From contig NZ_JACOFR010000014.1 in the NCBI RefSeq assembly GCF_019455385.1, positions 62,001 to 126,000 of the forward strand: a DNA stretch of 64,000 nt, written 5' to 3'. This document shows, piece by piece, positions 61,379 through 64,000 of this stretch. This DNA comes from Bradyrhizobium sp. BR 10289 (lineage in GTDB: Bacteria > Pseudomonadota > Alphaproteobacteria > Rhizobiales > Xanthobacteraceae). The position numbers and the translations under genes are program-made. Each line of letters begins with the position of its first letter. Position 1 is the first letter of the stretch. The notes beneath the pieces are model-generated. The model had not been told where the DNA came from. It searched no databases and saw nothing but the letters and a program-made list of their open reading frames with translations.

Positions 61379-62596
61379 ATGAACGTGCGTGAAGCAGTCC
61401 TCACTGTCGACGAAGCGCAAACGAGCCTGCTCGGGCAGGGTCCCTCTTTGATCGAGCGCGCGGCCCGAACCGCCACCGCGGCGGCCGCCGACGCGGACGG
61501 CGTCGATCGCGACGCCCGCTTCCCTCACAAGGCTTTCGACGTCGCGCGCGAGCAGAAGCTGCTCGGCGTCATGATCCCGGTCGAGTTCGGCGGGCTCGGC
61601 GCCTCGATCTACGACGTCACCGACATCTGCTACACGCTCGGACGCGCCTGCGCTTCGACGGCGATGATCTACGCGATGCACACGACCAAGGTCGCCTGCG
61701 TCGTCAGGCATGGCCACGGCATTCCCTGGATGGAAACCATGATGCGCCGGGTCGCCCGCGACCAGTGGCTGCTCGCCTCCTCCACCACCGAAGGCCAGAA
61801 CGGCGGCAACATCCGCGCCAGCGCCGCAGCCGTCGATCACGCCGGCGACACCGTCTCGCTGGTGCGCGATGCCACCGTGATTTCCTACGGCGCCGAGGCC
61901 GATGGCCTCGTCACCATCGCGCGCCGCGCCACCGAGGCGGCCGCCTCCGACCAGGTGCTGCTGGCGCTCGCCAGGGGCGATTATTCGCTGAAGCAGACCC
62001 AGGGCTGGGAAACGCTCGGCATGCGCGGCACCTGCTCGACCGGCTTTGAGCTGAAGGTCGACTGCCCCGCCGACCGCGTCTTCCCGGAGGCCTATGACAA
62101 GATCCACGCCCAGACCATGACGCCGTTCGCGCATCTGTGCTGGTCGTCCGCCTGGGCCGGCATCGCCGCCGCTTCCGTCGCTCGCGCGCAGGCTTTCGTC
62201 CGCAAAGCCGCCCGCACCTCCGGCGGCCAGATGCCGCCGGCTGCCGCGCATTTCACCGCCGCAAAAATGTCGCTTGCAAAGCTGCGCGCGCTGATCGCGG
62301 CGAATATCGACGCCTTCGCCGGCGCCGAGCATGACGAACGTGCGCTCGGTTCGCTCGACTTCCAGTCCGCGATCACGCTGCTGAAGGTGCAGGCCTCCGA
62401 GCTCGCGGTCGAGACCGTGATGCACGCGATGCGCACCGCTGGTCTGTCCGGCTATCGAAATGACGGCGAGTTCACGATGGGCCGCCATCTGCGCGACGTG
62501 CTGTCGTCGCCGATCATGATCAACAACGACCGCATTTTGGCCAACGCCGCAACCTCGACACTGATGAGCGGCGTGCCGGCAAGCCTTCGCGACTGA
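61379..62596 (+). CDS. Acyl-CoA dehydrogenase-family flavoprotein linked to carrier-protein pathway, 405 aa
   Basis: The fold is that of an acyl-CoA dehydrogenase (L-G-V-M-I-P-V-E-F-G-G-L-G-A-S near residue 65, S-S-T-T-E-G-Q-N-G-G-N-I-R in place of the usual E-P-G-A-G-S-D block, and a helical C-terminus). The C-terminal catalytic/FAD region reads G-R-H-L-R-D-V-L-S-S-P-I-M-I-N-N-D-R and lacks the E-G-T-S-E-I/G-G-G-T-E-E-I of ordinary members. Adjacent ligase and carrier genes suggest that it oxidises an aminoacyl thioester bound to the carrier, as the prolyl-carrier-protein oxidases of this superfamily do (inference). ATG 61379 follows GGAGGCGGAC. Confidence 0.9.
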   Translation: MNVREAVLTVDEAQTSLLGQGPSLIERAARTATAAAADADGVDRDARFPHKAFDVAREQKLLGVMIPVEFGGLGASIYDVTDICYTLGRACASTAMIYAMHTTKVACVVRHGHGIPWMETMMRRVARDQWLLASSTTEGQNGGNIRASAAAVDHAGDTVSLVRDATVISYGAEADGLVTIARRATEAAASDQVLLALARGDYSLKQTQGWETLGMRGTCSTGFELKVDCPADRVFPEAYDKIHAQTMTPFAHLCWSSAWAGIAAASVARAQAFVRKAARTSGGQMPPAAAHFTAAKMSLAKLRALIAANIDAFAGAEHDERALGSLDFQSAITLLKVQASELAVETVMHAMRTAGLSGYRNDGEFTMGRHLRDVLSSPIMINNDRILANAATSTLMSGVPASLRD

Positions 62597-62635
62597 CCAA
62601 CAAGAACAATTTTTCAGATAGCAGGACACCATCCC

Positions 62636-63616
62636 ATGAACATTGCCGTCCTCCCCGATTCGCCCGAGACTGCGCCGCAGATTGCGGATCCGCTCGACCA
62701 TCTCGCCGACAAGCTGTTCCACCGCATGGGCTCGGACGGCGTCTACGCCCGCACCGCGCTCTATGAGGGCGTCGTGGAGAGGCTTGCCGCGCTGATCACC
62801 AGCCATCGCGAAGCCGGCACCGAGGCGCTGCGCTTTCCGCCGGTGATGAGCCGCGCCCAGCTGGAGAAATCCGGTTATCTCAAGAGCTTCCCGAACCTGC
62901 TCGGCTGCGTCTGCGGCCTGCACGGCACCGAGCGCGAGATCAACGCCGCGGTAAGCCGCTTCGATGCCGGCGGCGATTGGACCAGCTCTCTGTCGCCGGC
63001 CGATCTCGTGCTGTCGCCCGCCGCCTGCTATCCCGTCTATCCGATCGCCGCGAGCCGCGGCCAGCTGCCCAAGGGCGGCCTGCGTTTCGACGTTGCCGCC
63101 GACTGCTTCCGCCGCGAGCCGTCAAAACATCTCGACCGGCTGCAATCGTTCCGGATGCGCGAATATGTCTGCATCGGCACGCCCGACGACGTCGCCGACT
63201 TCCGTGAGCGCTGGATGGTGCGGGCGCAGAAGATCGCGACCGATCTCGGCCTCACCTTCCGCGTCGACTATGCCAGCGATCCCTTCTTCGGCCGCGTCGG
63301 CCAGATGAAGGCCGTGAGCCAGAAGCAGCAGCAGCTGAAGTTCGAGCTGCTGATCCCGCTGCGTTCGGAAGAGCAGCCGACCGCCTGCATGAGCTTCAAC
63401 TATCACCGCGAGCACTTTGGCACGACCTGGGGCATCCAGGACGCCAATGGTGAGGCGGCCCATACCGGCTGCGTCGCCTTCGGCATGGATCGCCTCGCCG
63501 TCGCCATGTTCCACACCCACGGCACGGATATTTCCGCCTGGCCCGCCAAGGTCCGGGAAATGCTGGGCTTGCAGCCGCAGATCGCGGCTGACGCTCACGG
63601 CGAAGGTTGGCGCTAG
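62636..63616 (+). CDS. Amino acid:[carrier protein] ligase (class II aaRS-like), 326 aa
   Basis: This is a homolog of the seryl-tRNA synthetase catalytic core, lacking a tRNA-binding domain. It activates an amino acid with ATP and loads it on the phosphopantetheine arm of a carrier protein. Class II motif 2 is F-R-M-R-E-Y (Glu176) and motif 3 G-M-D-R-L-A-V-A-M-F. The zinc ligands C131 (A-A-C-Y-P-V-Y), E176 and C279 (T-G-C-V-A-F) lie at the positions I recall for the Bradyrhizobium glycine-activating enzyme Bll0957, which also has this length. The flavoenzyme gene is 39 bases upstream, and a possible acyltransferase gene follows. The end product is not known. Confidence 0.95.
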   Translation: MNIAVLPDSPETAPQIADPLDHLADKLFHRMGSDGVYARTALYEGVVERLAALITSHREAGTEALRFPPVMSRAQLEKSGYLKSFPNLLGCVCGLHGTEREINAAVSRFDAGGDWTSSLSPADLVLSPAACYPVYPIAASRGQLPKGGLRFDVAADCFRREPSKHLDRLQSFRMREYVCIGTPDDVADFRERWMVRAQKIATDLGLTFRVDYASDPFFGRVGQMKAVSQKQQQLKFELLIPLRSEEQPTACMSFNYHREHFGTTWGIQDANGEAAHTGCVAFGMDRLAVAMFHTHGTDISAWPAKVREMLGLQPQIAADAHGEGWR

Positions 63617-63658
63617 AGCATGATCCGAAAAAGTGTGAAGCGGTTTTCCGGAAAGACC
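63615..63658. repeat. Copy of a dispersed rhizobial repeat (family G)
   Basis: TAGAGCATGATCCG followed by AAAAGTGTGAAGCGG and TTTTCCGGAAAG is a partial copy of a sequence I know as very abundant between genes in Rhizobiales. CATGATCCG/CGGAAA arms are present, but the right end is incomplete. Confidence 0.7.
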
Positions 63659-63710
63659 ACGCTGAAAGACAGACTGTAAGAGGCCGACCATTTCTACGGG
63701 CAAGACGAGC

Positions 63711-64000
63711 GTGATCCACACCAAGGTCCGATGTCGCGAGATCACCGAGTCCGATGTTGAAGCCATCGCGGACTTGCTGACGCGCGGCTTCGTCGGCCGC
63801 TCGCGCAATTACTGGATCCAGGGCCTGCGCCGGCAGGCTTTCCGGCCCGTGCCGGAAGGCTATCCGCGCTTCGGCTATATGCTCGACAATGACGGCACGC
63901 CGGTCGGCGTGCTGCTGCTGATCTACACGGCGCGCAAGTTCGGCGAAGAAACAGCCATCCAGTGCAATCTGTCGAGCTGGTATGTCGATCCCGCCTATCG
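63711..64000 (+). CDS. GNAT-like acyltransferase, N-terminal part (cut by window end)
   Basis: A frame without stops begins at GTG 63711 (V-I-H-T-K-V-R-C-R-E-I-T-E-S-D) and continues for 96 codons to the window edge. It contains F-G-Y-M-L-D-N-D-G-T-P-V-G-V-L-L-L-I-Y and N-L-S-S-W-Y-V-D-P-A-Y, the strand and helix pattern of a GCN5-type acyltransferase. The real start is uncertain: no ATG is in frame, and AAGAGG at 63678 sits six bases before an in-frame ATT (63690). It may use the carrier-bound product of the ligase cluster (inference). Confidence 0.75.
   Translation, partial: MIHTKVRCREITESDVEAIADLLTRGFVGRSRNYWIQGLRRQAFRPVPEGYPRFGYMLDNDGTPVGVLLLIYTARKFGEETAIQCNLSSWYVDPAY

Noticed and set aside
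61286..62923. Minus-strand open frame (about 545 codons) opposite the flavoenzyme
   Set aside because: It overlaps the coding strand of a recognised acyl-CoA-dehydrogenase-like gene and the ligase start, with no family features.

Overview
The window is GC-rich, densely coded alphaproteobacterial chromosome, most probably Bradyrhizobium or a close relative. The content supports this: many periplasmic-binding-protein transporters, acyl-CoA catabolic genes, a UrtABCDE/FmdA/AmiE amide locus, and several families of palindromic intergenic repeats. There is also a 326-residue amino acid:[carrier protein] ligase whose zinc/active-site residues (C131, E176, C279) fall at the positions I recall for the Bradyrhizobium enzyme. 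No rRNA, tRNA, CRISPR array, phage gene or insertion sequence was recognised. The first and last genes are cut by the window edges.

Layout. 1-3.9 kb: an ABC exporter (ATPase end, FtsX-like permease) with a Tat-exported AttH/CrtC-like lipocalin protein. 4.2-10.1 kb: an orphan amino-acid-type binding protein, then an RND efflux pump with its periplasmic adaptor (minus strand). 10.3-18.7 kb (plus): Fe-type alcohol dehydrogenase, acyl-CoA synthetase and a complete peptide-type ABC importer. 18.8-27.5 kb (minus): a catabolic block with two acyl-CoA dehydrogenases, a glutathione transferase, an AraC regulator, a beta-keto acid cleavage enzyme and a two-subunit biotin-dependent acyl-CoA carboxylase. 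27.7-30 kb: the 5' fossil of an acyl-CoA ligase gene fused upstream of a second orphan binding protein, and an XRE regulator. 30.2-33.1 kb: a Gram-negative sortase and its VIT/vWA substrate. 33.3-35.9 kb: two convergent family-2 glycosyltransferases. 36.1-39.3 kb: an ADP-forming acyl-CoA synthetase and an MCE/MlaD protein. 39.3-42.4 kb: an autotransporter.

42.7-55.1 kb is a coherent nitrogen-scavenging locus. A urea/short-chain-amide ABC importer (urtABCDE), formamidase, an FmdB zinc-ribbon protein and an aliphatic amidase read leftward. Divergently, a very unusual hybrid histidine kinase carries a whole NCS1 (cytosine/allantoin-type) transporter as its sensor, a nine-cysteine module, HisKA, HATPase and receiver domains, and is followed by an overlapping LuxR-type response regulator. 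The shared 168-bp intergenic region contains a GG-N10-GC sigma-54-type promoter pointing at the kinase and a palindrome, which suggests NtrC/RpoN nitrogen control of a transporter-coupled sensor. This is the strongest candidate for a little-described system.

55.3-60.6 kb: a Baeyer-Villiger-type flavin monooxygenase, a trypsin-like protease whose signal cleavage would directly expose the IVGG N-terminus, a HAD-like hydrolase, and mtnA/mtnP of methylthioadenosine salvage. 60.7-64 kb: a carrier protein divergent from an acyl-CoA-dehydrogenase-like flavoenzyme, the amino acid:[carrier protein] ligase and a truncated acyltransferase. Together these form a carrier-protein-based amino-acid pathway of unknown product. 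Intergenic regions are repeatedly occupied by at least seven families of palindromic repeats.
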